Assembly: GCA_002400415.1 (NCBI GenBank)
Contig: DGQP01000007.1
Location: 400,348 to 464,347 of the forward strand
Origin: Chitinophagaceae bacterium UBA4411
GTDB taxonomy: Bacteria; Bacteroidota; Bacteroidia; Chitinophagales; Chitinophagaceae
DNA: 64,000 bases
Direction: 5' to 3'
Under the pieces are notes generated by a model that made no database searches, had not been told where the DNA came from, and saw only the letters and a program-made list of their open reading frames with translations. A program made the position numbers and the translations under genes. Of this stretch, positions 25,684 to 33,474 are shown piece by piece (position 1 is the stretch's first letter; every line of letters begins with the position of its first letter).

Positions 25684-26460
25684 GTGATTTGTCCTCCTTT
25701 AAAAATTACTTTTCTCGGTACCGGTACCAGCAGTGGAGTACCCATGATCGGCTGTGACTGTGCTGTTTGTACCTCCACTGATAAAAAAGATAATCGTCTT
25801 CGTTCAAGTATCCTGGTACAGTCTGCAACCACATCACTGGTGGTGGATACAGGCCCGGATTTTCGTCAGCAAATGCTCCGGGAAAAAGTAAAACATCTTG
25901 ATGCTGTATTGTTCACGCATCCTCATAAGGATCACCTGGCCGGGCTGGATGATATCCGGGCATTTAATTTCTTTTCAAAAAAACCTGTTGATGTTTATGC
26001 CGACCCGCTGACAGAAGAGGCAGTAAGGCGGGATTTTTATTATGCCTTCACTGATACCAAATATCCCGGTATCCCTGAATTGAATATGCATACCATCAGC
26101 CCTGAACCTTTCATTGTTGGCGATATACCGGTTATGCCCATACAGGTATGGCATTTAAAAATGCCGGTGCTGGCTTTTCGTTTCGGGAAATTCACGTACA
26201 TCACCGATGCCAACCGGATCGAGGAAGAAGAGAAAGAAAAGATCAGGGGAAGCGAAGTGCTTGTATTGAATGCACTTCGTAAGCAAAAACATATTTCCCA
26301 TTTCACGCTTGGAGAAGCTATTGAACTGGTGCGGGAACTCAGGATTCCCGGTGCTTACTTTACACATATTTCACACCAGTTGGGTCTTCATGCTGAGATT
26401 GAAGCTGAATTGTCAAATGGGATACATCTTGCTTACGATGGACTGGTTTGGGAGGGGTAG
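25684..26460 (+). CDS. MBL-fold metallo-hydrolase (PhnP-like)
   Basis: A 258-residue metallo-beta-lactamase superfamily hydrolase. The metal-binding motif is THPHKDHLAGLDDIRAFN (HxHxDH, about residues 79-96), followed by TDANRIEEEE and the C-terminal ISHQLGLH. Near the start, FLGTGTSSGVPMIGCDCAVC carries a cysteine pair typical of PhnP-type phosphodiesterases, where it binds a structural zinc. The substrate is likely a cyclic phosphodiester, but this is inference from the subgroup. The start is a GTG. A TAACTTTA element lies a few bases upstream. Confidence 0.85.
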   Translation: MICPPLKITFLGTGTSSGVPMIGCDCAVCTSTDKKDNRLRSSILVQSATTSLVVDTGPDFRQQMLREKVKHLDAVLFTHPHKDHLAGLDDIRAFNFFSKKPVDVYADPLTEEAVRRDFYYAFTDTKYPGIPELNMHTISPEPFIVGDIPVMPIQVWHLKMPVLAFRFGKFTYITDANRIEEEEKEKIRGSEVLVLNALRKQKHISHFTLGEAIELVRELRIPGAYFTHISHQLGLHAEIEAELSNGIHLAYDGLVWEG

Positions 26461-26472
26461 AAGGATTTTTAA

Positions 26473-26488
26473 ACTAACAAGTGTTAGT
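26473..26488. promoter_or_regulatory. Palindromic operator candidate upstream of the acyl-CoA dehydrogenase gene
   Basis: ACTAACAAGTGTTAGT is a perfect palindrome with 7-bp arms and an AG spacer. A copy with 15 of 16 bases identical lies in the pckA promoter at 50111-50126. The size and symmetry suit a TetR-family repressor, but no such gene is in the window. A TATCTTGC sequence (26505-26512) downstream could be the -7 element. Confidence 0.55.
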
Positions 26489-26526
26489 GTAAGATATTTT
26501 CCCTTATCTTGCAGCTGCCTTTAACG

Positions 26527-26546
26527 CCTGCCTGCCGGTAGGCAGG
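26527..26546. repeat. Interspersed 20-bp palindrome
   Basis: CCTGCCTGCCGGTAGGCAGG has 7-bp arms CCTGCCT/AGGCAGG around a CCGG core. On the minus strand one frame reads PAYRQAG, a peptide I recall as a frequent insert in Bacteroidota proteins, which marks a dispersed repeat family. Here it lies in the leader of the acyl-CoA dehydrogenase gene. Confidence 0.6.
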
Positions 26547-26573
26547 ATTGTTTTGCCATGATCTTAAGGTACA

Positions 26574-26610
26574 AACAGTGCCACACCAGGAAGCTGGGGG
26601 TGGCACTGTT
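26574..26610 (+). promoter_or_regulatory. Strong hairpin in the acyl-CoA dehydrogenase leader
   Basis: A perfect 11-bp stem AACAGTGCCAC/GTGGCACTGTT with a 15-nt loop, ending 29 nt before the ATG. No T-run follows, so it is more likely an mRNA leader structure or a leftover terminator than an active terminator. Confidence 0.5.
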
Positions 26611-26639
26611 ATTAGTAAATTAACCAACGATTTGAGACA

Positions 26640-27782
26640 ATGAATTTCCAGGCAACTGAACTTACACAGCATGCAGGCCATACAGCCCGCGATTTTGCAC
26701 AACGTTATATCAGGCCCCATGTCATGGAATGGGATGAACAGCAGCAATTCCCGGTTCATATTTTTAAGGAAATGGGTAAGCTGGGGTTAATGGGAGTATT
26801 GGTGCCCGGGCAATACGGAGGCGCCGGCCTTGGTTACTTCGAATACAAGACAATTATTGAAGAAATCGCTAAAGTATGCGGTTCTGTGGGTCTGAGTTTG
26901 GCGGCACATAATTCATTATGTACCGGTCATATTATGGCTTTTGGAAATGAAGAACAAAAGGAAAAATATTTACCTAAACTCGCTACTGCGGAATGGATTG
27001 GCGCCTGGGGTCTTACAGAAGCCAATACGGGAAGCGATGCCGGTAATATGAAATGCACTGCCGTGCAAGAAGGCAATGACTGGATCATCAATGGAACGAA
27101 AAACTGGATTACCCATGGTAACAGTGGCGATGTGGCCGTGGTAATTTGCAGAACTGGCGAGCCCCGCAGTAAAAATAATTCTACTGCTTTTGTTATTGAA
27201 AGGGGAGCAAAAGGTTTTAGTGCAGGCCGGAAAGAAAATAAGCTCGGTATGCGGGCGAGTGAGACAACAGAGATGGTCTTTGATCAGTGCAGGATACCGG
27301 ATGCTAACCGGCTGGGCGAAGTGGGCGATGGTTTTAAACAGGCGATGAAAGTACTGGATGGAGGAAGAATTTCCATTGCTTCACTTTCGGTTGGTATTGC
27401 CAAAGGAGCTTATGAAGCTGCATTGAAATACTCACAGGAACGGTACCAGTTTGATCAGCCGATTTCCAGTTTCCAGGGAATTTCCTTTAAACTGGCCGAT
27501 ATGGCTGCAGAAATTGCAGCAGCAGAACTGCTTACCTTACAGGCATGCGATCGGAAAGAGAGGAAACAGCCGGTGACCAAAGAAGCGGCCATGGCAAAAT
27601 ATTACGCCAGTGAAGTGGCTGTTAAAGTTGCCAATGATGCAGTGCAGGTATTCGGTGGCTATGGATACACGAAGGATTTTCCTGTGGAGAAATTTTACCG
27701 GGATGCCAAACTCTGTACCATTGGTGAAGGTACCAGTGAAATACAAAAGATTGTCATTGCCAGGGAAGTGCTGAGAGGCTGA
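26640..27782 (+). CDS. Acyl-CoA dehydrogenase
   Basis: FAD enzyme of the first step of fatty acyl-CoA (or branched-chain acyl-CoA) oxidation. The 380-residue protein has the first signature GAWGLTEANTGSDA and FAD-site residues in WITHGNSGD. The C-terminal bundle has QERYQFDQPISSFQGISFKL and the second signature VFGGYGYTKDFPVEKFYRDA, with the catalytic glutamate likely in GEGTSEIQ. The size fits short- or medium-chain and butyryl-CoA dehydrogenases; chain length cannot be assigned. It stands alone behind a palindrome, a dispersed repeat and a hairpin, and ends 3 bp from the convergent XRE gene. Confidence 0.95.
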   Translation: MNFQATELTQHAGHTARDFAQRYIRPHVMEWDEQQQFPVHIFKEMGKLGLMGVLVPGQYGGAGLGYFEYKTIIEEIAKVCGSVGLSLAAHNSLCTGHIMAFGNEEQKEKYLPKLATAEWIGAWGLTEANTGSDAGNMKCTAVQEGNDWIINGTKNWITHGNSGDVAVVICRTGEPRSKNNSTAFVIERGAKGFSAGRKENKLGMRASETTEMVFDQCRIPDANRLGEVGDGFKQAMKVLDGGRISIASLSVGIAKGAYEAALKYSQERYQFDQPISSFQGISFKLADMAAEIAAAELLTLQACDRKERKQPVTKEAAMAKYYASEVAVKVANDAVQVFGGYGYTKDFPVEKFYRDAKLCTIGEGTSEIQKIVIAREVLRG

Positions 27783-27785
27783 AAT

Positions 27786-28010
27786 TTAGAAGTCCATCAA
27801 TTCACTTAAACTGATATTAAGTGCCTTAGAAATAGCACTTAAAGAACTAAGGGTTGGATTTACCAGTCCTTTTTCTATTCTATAAATCTGGCTGATCTCA
27901 ACATCTGCTTCAATAGCAAGATTTTCTAGAGATAATTTCCTTTGCTTCCGGAGTTTTCGCAGATTAGTTCCAAAGGCCAGCAATAATTTTTTATCCCTGA
28001 GATTATTCAC
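27786..28010 (-). CDS. XRE-family helix-turn-helix regulator
   Basis: A 74-residue Cro/CI-type DNA-binding protein that consists of the HTH domain alone. The motif runs through LRKLRKQRKLSLENLAIEAD, then VEISQIYRIEKG and LVNPTLSSLSAISKALNISL. The start is a GTG at 28010 because no ATG precedes the domain. Divergent from the lipoprotein gene at 28115, with a 20-bp palindrome in the 104-bp gap, it is a likely local regulator of that cassette and of itself (inference from position). No partner toxin gene is adjacent. Confidence 0.88.
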   Translation of the reverse strand: MNNLRDKKLLLAFGTNLRKLRKQRKLSLENLAIEADVEISQIYRIEKGLVNPTLSSLSAISKALNISLSELMDF

Positions 28011-28042
28011 CCCTGCAAAGTGGAGTGCTAAATAAAAATTTC

Positions 28043-28062
28043 TTTAGGCATATAAGCCTAAA
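28043..28062. promoter_or_regulatory. Palindrome between the XRE gene and the lipoprotein cassette
   Basis: Arms TTTAGGC and GCCTAAA (7 of 7 complementary) with spacer ATATAA, located 33 bp from the XRE start and 53 bp from the lipoprotein start. Position and size suit an operator for the small XRE regulator. Confidence 0.55.
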
Positions 28063-28114
28063 AATGATTTCTTTTCTTTAAATTGATACTATTAATTAAC
28101 CAAAACATTTATTT

Positions 28115-28681
28115 ATGAAAAAGTTTTTCCTTTTTGCAGCAGCCTGTCTGACTGCGATAGTTATTCTCGTAAGATGTGCAAAAGATAACTCAAGTAAAAT
28201 TGAAAATAGCACTGCTGCCGTATCAAGAGCTTTATTTAAAGATCATCTGGTTCCGGCTGACGAAGCAAAAGCTATGATGAGCAGGTATGACGAATTAATA
28301 GGCTCAATGATAGAGAATAAATATAAAGAGCAAAACCAAAAATACATTTCCCCTAATACTGTTATTTACGAGATTGAGCCATTGATACAGTTTTTAAATT
28401 ATTTAAAGGAGAAGGGAAATGAGAAGGTGCATGTAAGGTTCGGAGCAATTAATGGGGATGGTATTAATCAAAGAATACAAGGCATGCCATACCATTCCTT
28501 AGTATTTTTTGGTGATAAAACAAATAGCAACCAGCAATCCAGAACAACAGAGGATGATGGTGAGTATTTTGATCATGGAAATTTGACACCACCTCCATGT
28601 GGTTCAAATTGTACGTCTTCACATACCCATTGGTGTTATAGTAGTTGTACAGCAACGCATACTCATTTTTTTAATTGGTGA
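28115..28681 (+). CDS. Lipoprotein with C-terminal HGxLxPPP motif and Cys/His-rich tail
   Basis: No named family is recognised. The signal peptide ends in a lipobox-like ILVRC (Cys21), predicting a lipid-anchored protein of 188 residues. The middle part is helical (KAMMSRYDELIGSMIENKYK), followed by the strand-like segments KVHVRFGAING and YHSLVFFGD. The C-terminus has EYFDHGNLTPPPCGSNC and a run of cysteine and histidine (CTSSHTHWCYSSC, then THTHFF), which could bind metal or form disulfides. It is related to the next gene in layout and in the HGxLxPPP motif. The base composition is more A+T-rich than its neighbours. A terminator follows, so it is transcribed separately from the downstream genes. 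Confidence 0.75.
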   Translation: MKKFFLFAAACLTAIVILVRCAKDNSSKIENSTAAVSRALFKDHLVPADEAKAMMSRYDELIGSMIENKYKEQNQKYISPNTVIYEIEPLIQFLNYLKEKGNEKVHVRFGAINGDGINQRIQGMPYHSLVFFGDKTNSNQQSRTTEDDGEYFDHGNLTPPPCGSNCTSSHTHWCYSSCTATHTHFFNW

Positions 28682-28698
28682 TAAATTAAGTAGATTTT

Positions 28699-28728
28699 AA
28701 AAAGCCGCATTTTGTGCGGCTTTTTTTC
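28699..28728 (+). terminator. Intrinsic terminator after the first HGxLxPPP lipoprotein gene
   Basis: Stem AAAAGCCGCA/TGCGGCTTTT with a short TTTTG loop, followed by a run of Ts. Confidence 0.85.
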
Positions 28729-28785
28729 CGTTATTTAACGATAAAAGAATGGGTTTTTAGCGGCTTAGAAATCGGGTCTTCAGTA

Positions 28786-28793
28786 TATTTTTG
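28786..28793 (+). promoter_or_regulatory. Candidate -7 element for the second lipoprotein gene
   Basis: TATTTTTG, an exact TAnnTTTG match, lies 33 nt before the ATG at 28827 and just after the preceding terminator. It would start the transcript covering the lipoprotein, membrane protein, kinase and regulator genes. Confidence 0.45.
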
Positions 28794-28826
28794 TAACAAT
28801 TCTTTTTATTCACTAAAACTATATGT

Positions 28827-29486
28827 ATGAAAAAAGCCATGATCGTTGCCAACATCCTGTTCTTTATTATTGTCGGTTTTTATGCATGTAACCAGCAACA
28901 ACAGGCAACTGACAGTTGCCAAAAGCTGCATGCCAAAGACTACAGTGGAAAACCCATGAAGGGCTACCTGGATGTGAACCTGGCCAAAGAGATCGCTGAC
29001 CTGTATTATGCAGACAAAGACAAAGCGTATATTTCAGATGCCAGGGGAGTTACTAATATTGAAGATGCCAAAGCGGTCTGGTTCGACCTGGAGACGCTCA
29101 AACAATATATCTGGCAGATTGAAGATACGTTATGTAAGCAAGGGTGTAATATCGACAGTCTTGGTTTGGGTATGCATGTTTATTTTGCGAAATACCCTGA
29201 CTCTTCACTCATCAGCCAATTTGGTGTTGATCCAAAATATGCAATGCACCAGACAATCTTCCTGACAGCTACTTATAAAGGTCAAAAGGGAAATATAGAT
29301 TTTGATCCTTTTCATCCCGGTGCTGATAAATGCAAACCAACACCATTAGGAGTCTATTTACAAAAATCAGCCAGCAGCAGGGAAGGCATGAAACTCAGCG
29401 GAGGAGATGGTGCAGGAGTTTTAAATCACGGTGGTTTGATACCTCCTCCACCAGGTGAAGGTAGTTTTCCTTCAGACGATAATTAA
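28827..29486 (+). CDS. Lipoprotein with C-terminal HGGLxPPP motif
   Basis: A 219-residue predicted lipoprotein (signal ending GFYACNQQ, Cys21). It appears to be a distant paralogue of the previous gene. Both have a helical start, a KYIS/AYIS segment, a helical EIEPLIQFLNYL or DLETLKQYIWQI segment, a VHVRFGA or MHVYFAKY strand, a YHSLVFF or MHQTIFL strand, and a glycine/proline-rich end (LNHGGLIPPPPGEG here). Several cysteines (SCQKL, TLCKQGCN, DKCKP) could form disulfides. It is followed after about 20 bp by the membrane protein gene and then a two-component pair, so it may be a sensed or regulated surface component. The function is unknown. Confidence 0.78.
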   Translation: MKKAMIVANILFFIIVGFYACNQQQQATDSCQKLHAKDYSGKPMKGYLDVNLAKEIADLYYADKDKAYISDARGVTNIEDAKAVWFDLETLKQYIWQIEDTLCKQGCNIDSLGLGMHVYFAKYPDSSLISQFGVDPKYAMHQTIFLTATYKGQKGNIDFDPFHPGADKCKPTPLGVYLQKSASSREGMKLSGGDGAGVLNHGGLIPPPPGEGSFPSDDN

Positions 29487-29506
29487 AAAACTAATTTTTA
29501 TTGCTC

Positions 29507-30178
29507 ATGTCCTATTATTTAAAGTGGACTATTGCATTGAATTTCTTTGAATTGGCAGCAAGTATTATTGGCTTTGCTAATTGGAAGAAGATAAAAGATT
29601 CATACTGGAAATGGTTCCCGGTTTATCTGGCTATAATTTTTACTACTGAAATTGTGGCTGAATATATCGGGAACGTTTTAAAACTAACATCTGTAACTTC
29701 TGGTATTTATTTCTTTTTTGCGATACCATTTCAATTCCTTTTTTTCTGCTGGCTGTTTTCAAGATGGTATTCAGCTAAAAAGGAAAGGTTGTTATCTTGG
29801 CTGGGGGCAACAGTTTTTATCGTTTCTTGGGCCCTGGATTTTTTATTTATTGGCGAGAAAAAGCAGGTTTTTTTATCTTTCTCTTATACGGTTGGCAATA
29901 TTGTTTTGCTAATTCTGATACTTCAGTTTTTTATCAGTTTCGTTAATAGCAATAAGATATTGTCGTATAAGAGAGAGCCAATGTTTTGGGTTTGTTTAGG
30001 ACTTCTTGTTTTTTATTTAATGACCTTTCCTTTTTTCGGCCTATGGAATACATTAGTCACGAAGTATCCTGATTTTTTTATTAAGTACTGGTTGTTCCAG
30101 ATGATATTGAATTGTTCCATGTATAGCTTTTTTTCTTTGGCATTTATACTAGGAAAATGGAAGCAACACTCTTTATAA
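29507..30178 (+). CDS. Multi-pass membrane protein, about seven helices, next to a histidine kinase
   Basis: No family is recognised. The ATG at 29507 is chosen over a TTG at 29501. The 223-residue protein is almost entirely hydrophobic, with about seven predicted membrane helices: near residues 5-22, 36-54, 63-85, 95-113, 123-145, 160-180 and 195-216. Short charged loops such as WYSAKKERLL and NSNKILSYKREP separate them. Its end overlaps the start of the histidine kinase gene by 22 bp, which indicates coupled translation and a joint function, probably as the sensing partner of a kinase that has only one membrane helix of its own. That role is inference. Confidence 0.75.
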   Translation: MSYYLKWTIALNFFELAASIIGFANWKKIKDSYWKWFPVYLAIIFTTEIVAEYIGNVLKLTSVTSGIYFFFAIPFQFLFFCWLFSRWYSAKKERLLSWLGATVFIVSWALDFLFIGEKKQVFLSFSYTVGNIVLLILILQFFISFVNSNKILSYKREPMFWVCLGLLVFYLMTFPFFGLWNTLVTKYPDFFIKYWLFQMILNCSMYSFFSLAFILGKWKQHSL

Positions 30179-30939
30179 TATTGGTTAACATTGTTGTCCT
30201 GATTCTGGTCTCCGGGATCATTATTTTCATTTTTCAATACCGGAAGCGAAAGATTCTTCATGAAAAGGAGAAGACACTGATCGAGGAAAAACACAAACTG
30301 GACATTCTGCACACTCAATTGCAGGCACAGGAACAAACCATGCAGTTCATAGGCCGGGAAATTCACGACAGTGTGGCGCAAAAACTGACCCTTGCCACCA
30401 TTTACACACAAAAACTGGAGTATGAAAACCAGTTCCCGGCTATCGCTGATAAACTGCAGCGGATCAGCAGCGTTATCAATGATTCGCTGGAAGAACTGAG
30501 AGACCTTTCCCGTACGCTGACGGATAATAAAATGCATGAGACCAGCCTGGCCGATCTGATTTTCTTCGAATGCGGCCGGGTAAATGATACAGGTATCTGC
30601 AAGGCAGTTTTCGAGTCTGACTTTACCCGGGAAATCAGCGTTACAGTAAAGAGTTTCCTGTTAAGAATTGTTCAGGAATTTATGCAGAACAGCCTGAAGC
30701 ATTCCGAAGGCGATTTGATAACGGTGCAATTATACCAGGCGCCGGAAGGTTTGTTATTAAAGGCAGCTGATAACGGAAAAGGATTTGACAGTACTAACGT
30801 TCAGTCAAGGGGCATTGGTTTGGCAAATATGAAAAGGCGTGTGCATCTGATTGGCGGATTGTTTAATTTGCAGAGTGAACCCGGTAAGGGAACGCAGTTG
30901 CAAATAACGATCCCTGAAAAGAACCTGGCGTCTGATTAA
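30157..30939 (+). CDS. Sensor histidine kinase (HisKA_3 / NarX type)
   Basis: A 260-residue kinase with one N-terminal membrane helix (about 5-27), a short coiled coil (about 30-62) and no periplasmic sensor domain. The phospho-acceptor is His70 in IGREIHDSVAQKLTLA. The ATPase domain has an N-box (RIVQEFMQNSLKHS), G1 (DNGKGFD), G2 (GIGLANMKRR) and GKGTQLQI. With so little sensory sequence it probably gets its signal from the membrane protein whose gene overlaps it. The cognate regulator follows 8 bp after its stop. Confidence 0.93.
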   Translation: MEATLFIILVNIVVLILVSGIIIFIFQYRKRKILHEKEKTLIEEKHKLDILHTQLQAQEQTMQFIGREIHDSVAQKLTLATIYTQKLEYENQFPAIADKLQRISSVINDSLEELRDLSRTLTDNKMHETSLADLIFFECGRVNDTGICKAVFESDFTREISVTVKSFLLRIVQEFMQNSLKHSEGDLITVQLYQAPEGLLLKAADNGKGFDSTNVQSRGIGLANMKRRVHLIGGLFNLQSEPGKGTQLQITIPEKNLASD

Positions 30940-30946
30940 CAAACCT

Positions 30947-31594
30947 ATGCCGACAACTATTGTCATTGTTGATGACCACCTGCTTATTGCGAAGGCCATT
31001 ACATCCATCATCGAGCAGTTCAATGGTTATAAGGTATTGTACGAATGTGAGAATGGCAAAATTCTCCAGGAGAGATTTCAGAATTCCCAGAACATCCCCC
31101 GCATTATTTTACTGGATATTTCCATGCCGGAGATGGATGGCTTTGAAACAGCCACCTGGTTGCGGCAATCACATCCTGAGGTACTCATTATGGCACTGAC
31201 CATGCAATCAGATGATGAATCGTTGCTAAAGATGATCAAATGCGGGGCTAAAGGGTACCTGCAGAAAAATGTACATCCTGCAGAGCTGGAAAAGGCATTG
31301 GAGGCTTTACAGAAAAAAGGTTTCTACTATCCTGACTGGGCCACCAGCAGGGTATTGTATAGTATCGCCAACGGCGGCACTGAAAGTAATAATGGTATTC
31401 CGCTGAGTGACCGGGAAAAAGATTTTCTCCGTTTCACCTGCACTGAACTTACCTATAAAGAGATCGGTGAAAAAATGTTTTGCAGCCACCGGACCGTGGA
31501 GAGCTACCGGGATAGCTTATTTGAGAAACTGGGTGTAAAGACAAGAGTGGCGCTGGCGCTGTATGCGGTAAAGATCGGTCTGTATAAACTGTGA
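30947..31594 (+). CDS. NarL/LuxR-type response regulator
   Basis: A 215-residue transcription regulator. The receiver domain (1-120) has the acidic pair D9/D10, phospho-acceptor Asp57 in ILLDISMPEMDG and Lys near GAKGYLQK. The C-terminal LuxR HTH (about 150-210) has SDREKDFLRFTCTELTYKEI and HRTVESYRDSLFEKLGVKTR. It is the last gene of the lipoprotein-membrane protein-kinase-regulator cluster and probably controls that cluster or surface genes elsewhere. It converges on the ABC exporter gene with a 5-bp gap. Confidence 0.93.
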   Translation: MPTTIVIVDDHLLIAKAITSIIEQFNGYKVLYECENGKILQERFQNSQNIPRIILLDISMPEMDGFETATWLRQSHPEVLIMALTMQSDDESLLKMIKCGAKGYLQKNVHPAELEKALEALQKKGFYYPDWATSRVLYSIANGGTESNNGIPLSDREKDFLRFTCTELTYKEIGEKMFCSHRTVESYRDSLFEKLGVKTRVALALYAVKIGLYKL

Positions 31595-31599
31595 GTGAT

Positions 31600-33408
31600 T
31601 TATTTTACCTCCTGCATCTCCACCAGTTTCCGGTAAAAGCCATTTTGGGCAATCAGCTCTTCATGATTTCCCCTTTCAACAATCTTTCCTTTTTGTAATA
31701 CGATGATCTCATCGGCATGGCGGATGGTGGACAGCCGGTGTGCAATTACGATACTGGTGCGGTTCTGCATCATATTATTGATAGCATCCTGCACTAATCG
31801 CTCACTTTCTGTATCAAGAGAAGAAGTGGCCTCATCTAAAATCAGTATGGGAGGGTTTTTAAGTACAGCCCGGGCGATGGTCAGCCGCTGGCGTTCACCA
31901 CCACTCAACTTGCTGCCCCGATCGCCGATATTACTCCTGTAGCCATCTTCTTTTTTAATAATGAATTCATGGGCATTGGCAATTTTGGCCGCTTCTTCTA
32001 TTTGTTCTGCAGTTGCTTGCTGGTAACCTAAGGCGATATTATTGGCGATGGTATCATTGAATAAAATAGGTTCCTGGGTAACAATACTCATCTGGCTGCG
32101 CACAGAATGCAGTGAATAATCTTTGATATTGATACCGTCAATCAATACCTCTCCGCCGGTTACATCATGAAAGCGGGGCACCAGGTCTGCCAAAGTAGAC
32201 TTGCCGGCACCGGATGAACCTACAAGGGCCACTGTTTTCCCTTTAGCTACGGTAAAGCTGATATTGTCAAGAATCACTGCATCAGCATAAGCAAAGCTGG
32301 CATTGCGGAATTCGATGGAGTGATTAAAAGAAGTCAATTGTTTACCGGTGAGGTTGTCATCAACAGTCACCGGTGTTTTTAGAATCTCTTCAATCCGGAT
32401 AATGGCGGCCGATCCTTTCTGCATATTGCTGAAGGAGGTGGATAATGCTTTTACAGGATTGATGATATTATAAAACAAAGCAAGGTATGCAAGAAACGTG
32501 GAAGGGGCTAACGGGATTCGTTGTCCTAATACCAGTTGTCCGCCAAACCAGAGTATGCCTACAAAAACCAATACGCCTAAAAACTCGGATACGGGTGAAG
32601 CCATATCCCGGCGGCGGCTGATCTTGTTTTTTGCAGCCAGTAACTCATCGTTGGTCTTTTCAAACCGGGCTTTTAATAAGGATTCAATATTGAAAGCTTT
32701 TATCACTCTCAGCCCGTTCAGGGTCTCATCCATAATGGATAAAGATTCACCCTGTTTAATGGCGGCTTCATTCGATTGTTTCTTTAGTGTTCTTGAAATA
32801 CGACCCAGTATGAAACCGATAACCGGAATACAAACAAGAATAGCGAGTGTTAATTGCGGGCTGATATAGAAAAGAACTGCAAAGTTGATCAGGATGGTCA
32901 GCGGATCTCTGATCCATCCTTCTAATGCTCCTACCAGGGAGTTTTCCACTTCATATACATCATTGGTACTGCGGCTGATAATATCACCTTTTCTTTTTTC
33001 CGTAAAAAAACCTACAGGTAACTGTAATATTTTAATATACAGTTCAGATCGGAGTCTATTAACGATTTTGTTTTTTAATGGATTCAGTATATAGAAGGAG
33101 AAATAAAGAAACAGGTTTTTCAGAAAAATCGAAATGACAATAATAACACAGATCAATGCCAGTGCGCCAACAGCATCCATTTTACCTACCTGGCTTACCA
33201 TCATAGACCGTAAGGACTCCATAACGGGATTGTCAATCGTTTTGGAAAGGGCAGAACTGTCGCCTTTGAAGATCAGGTCAAAAAATGGAGCCAGCATACC
33301 GAAAGAAACAATGCCGAAAACAATAGAGAGGAGGATACACAAAAAATAAAGTGCAATTTTGCTCTTGTAATTCTTCAAATAGCTGAAAATCCTTGAATAT
33401 TTATTCAT
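31600..33408 (-). CDS. ABC exporter, fused permease and ATPase (MsbA-like)
   Basis: A 602-residue half-transporter that works as a homodimer in the inner membrane. Six membrane helices span about residues 15-320. The ATPase domain (about 350-600) has Walker A GSSGAGKST, the signature LSGGERQR, Walker B ILILDEATSSLD and the His switch AHRLSTIRHAD. The closest functional group is MsbA/lipid or drug exporters. MsbA, the lipid A flippase, is a reasonable guess but is not proven by these motifs. Monocistronic, it is divergent from rbfA. Confidence 0.9.
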   Translation of the reverse strand: MNKYSRIFSYLKNYKSKIALYFLCILLSIVFGIVSFGMLAPFFDLIFKGDSSALSKTIDNPVMESLRSMMVSQVGKMDAVGALALICVIIVISIFLKNLFLYFSFYILNPLKNKIVNRLRSELYIKILQLPVGFFTEKRKGDIISRSTNDVYEVENSLVGALEGWIRDPLTILINFAVLFYISPQLTLAILVCIPVIGFILGRISRTLKKQSNEAAIKQGESLSIMDETLNGLRVIKAFNIESLLKARFEKTNDELLAAKNKISRRRDMASPVSEFLGVLVFVGILWFGGQLVLGQRIPLAPSTFLAYLALFYNIINPVKALSTSFSNMQKGSAAIIRIEEILKTPVTVDDNLTGKQLTSFNHSIEFRNASFAYADAVILDNISFTVAKGKTVALVGSSGAGKSTLADLVPRFHDVTGGEVLIDGINIKDYSLHSVRSQMSIVTQEPILFNDTIANNIALGYQQATAEQIEEAAKIANAHEFIIKKEDGYRSNIGDRGSKLSGGERQRLTIARAVLKNPPILILDEATSSLDTESERLVQDAINNMMQNRTSIVIAHRLSTIRHADEIIVLQKGKIVERGNHEELIAQNGFYRKLVEMQEVK

Positions 33409-33474
33409 TGCCTGTATTAATCGCTTAAACGGGGCAAAGTAACTAATTTTACAGCGAACTCAATTGTTAAGAGC

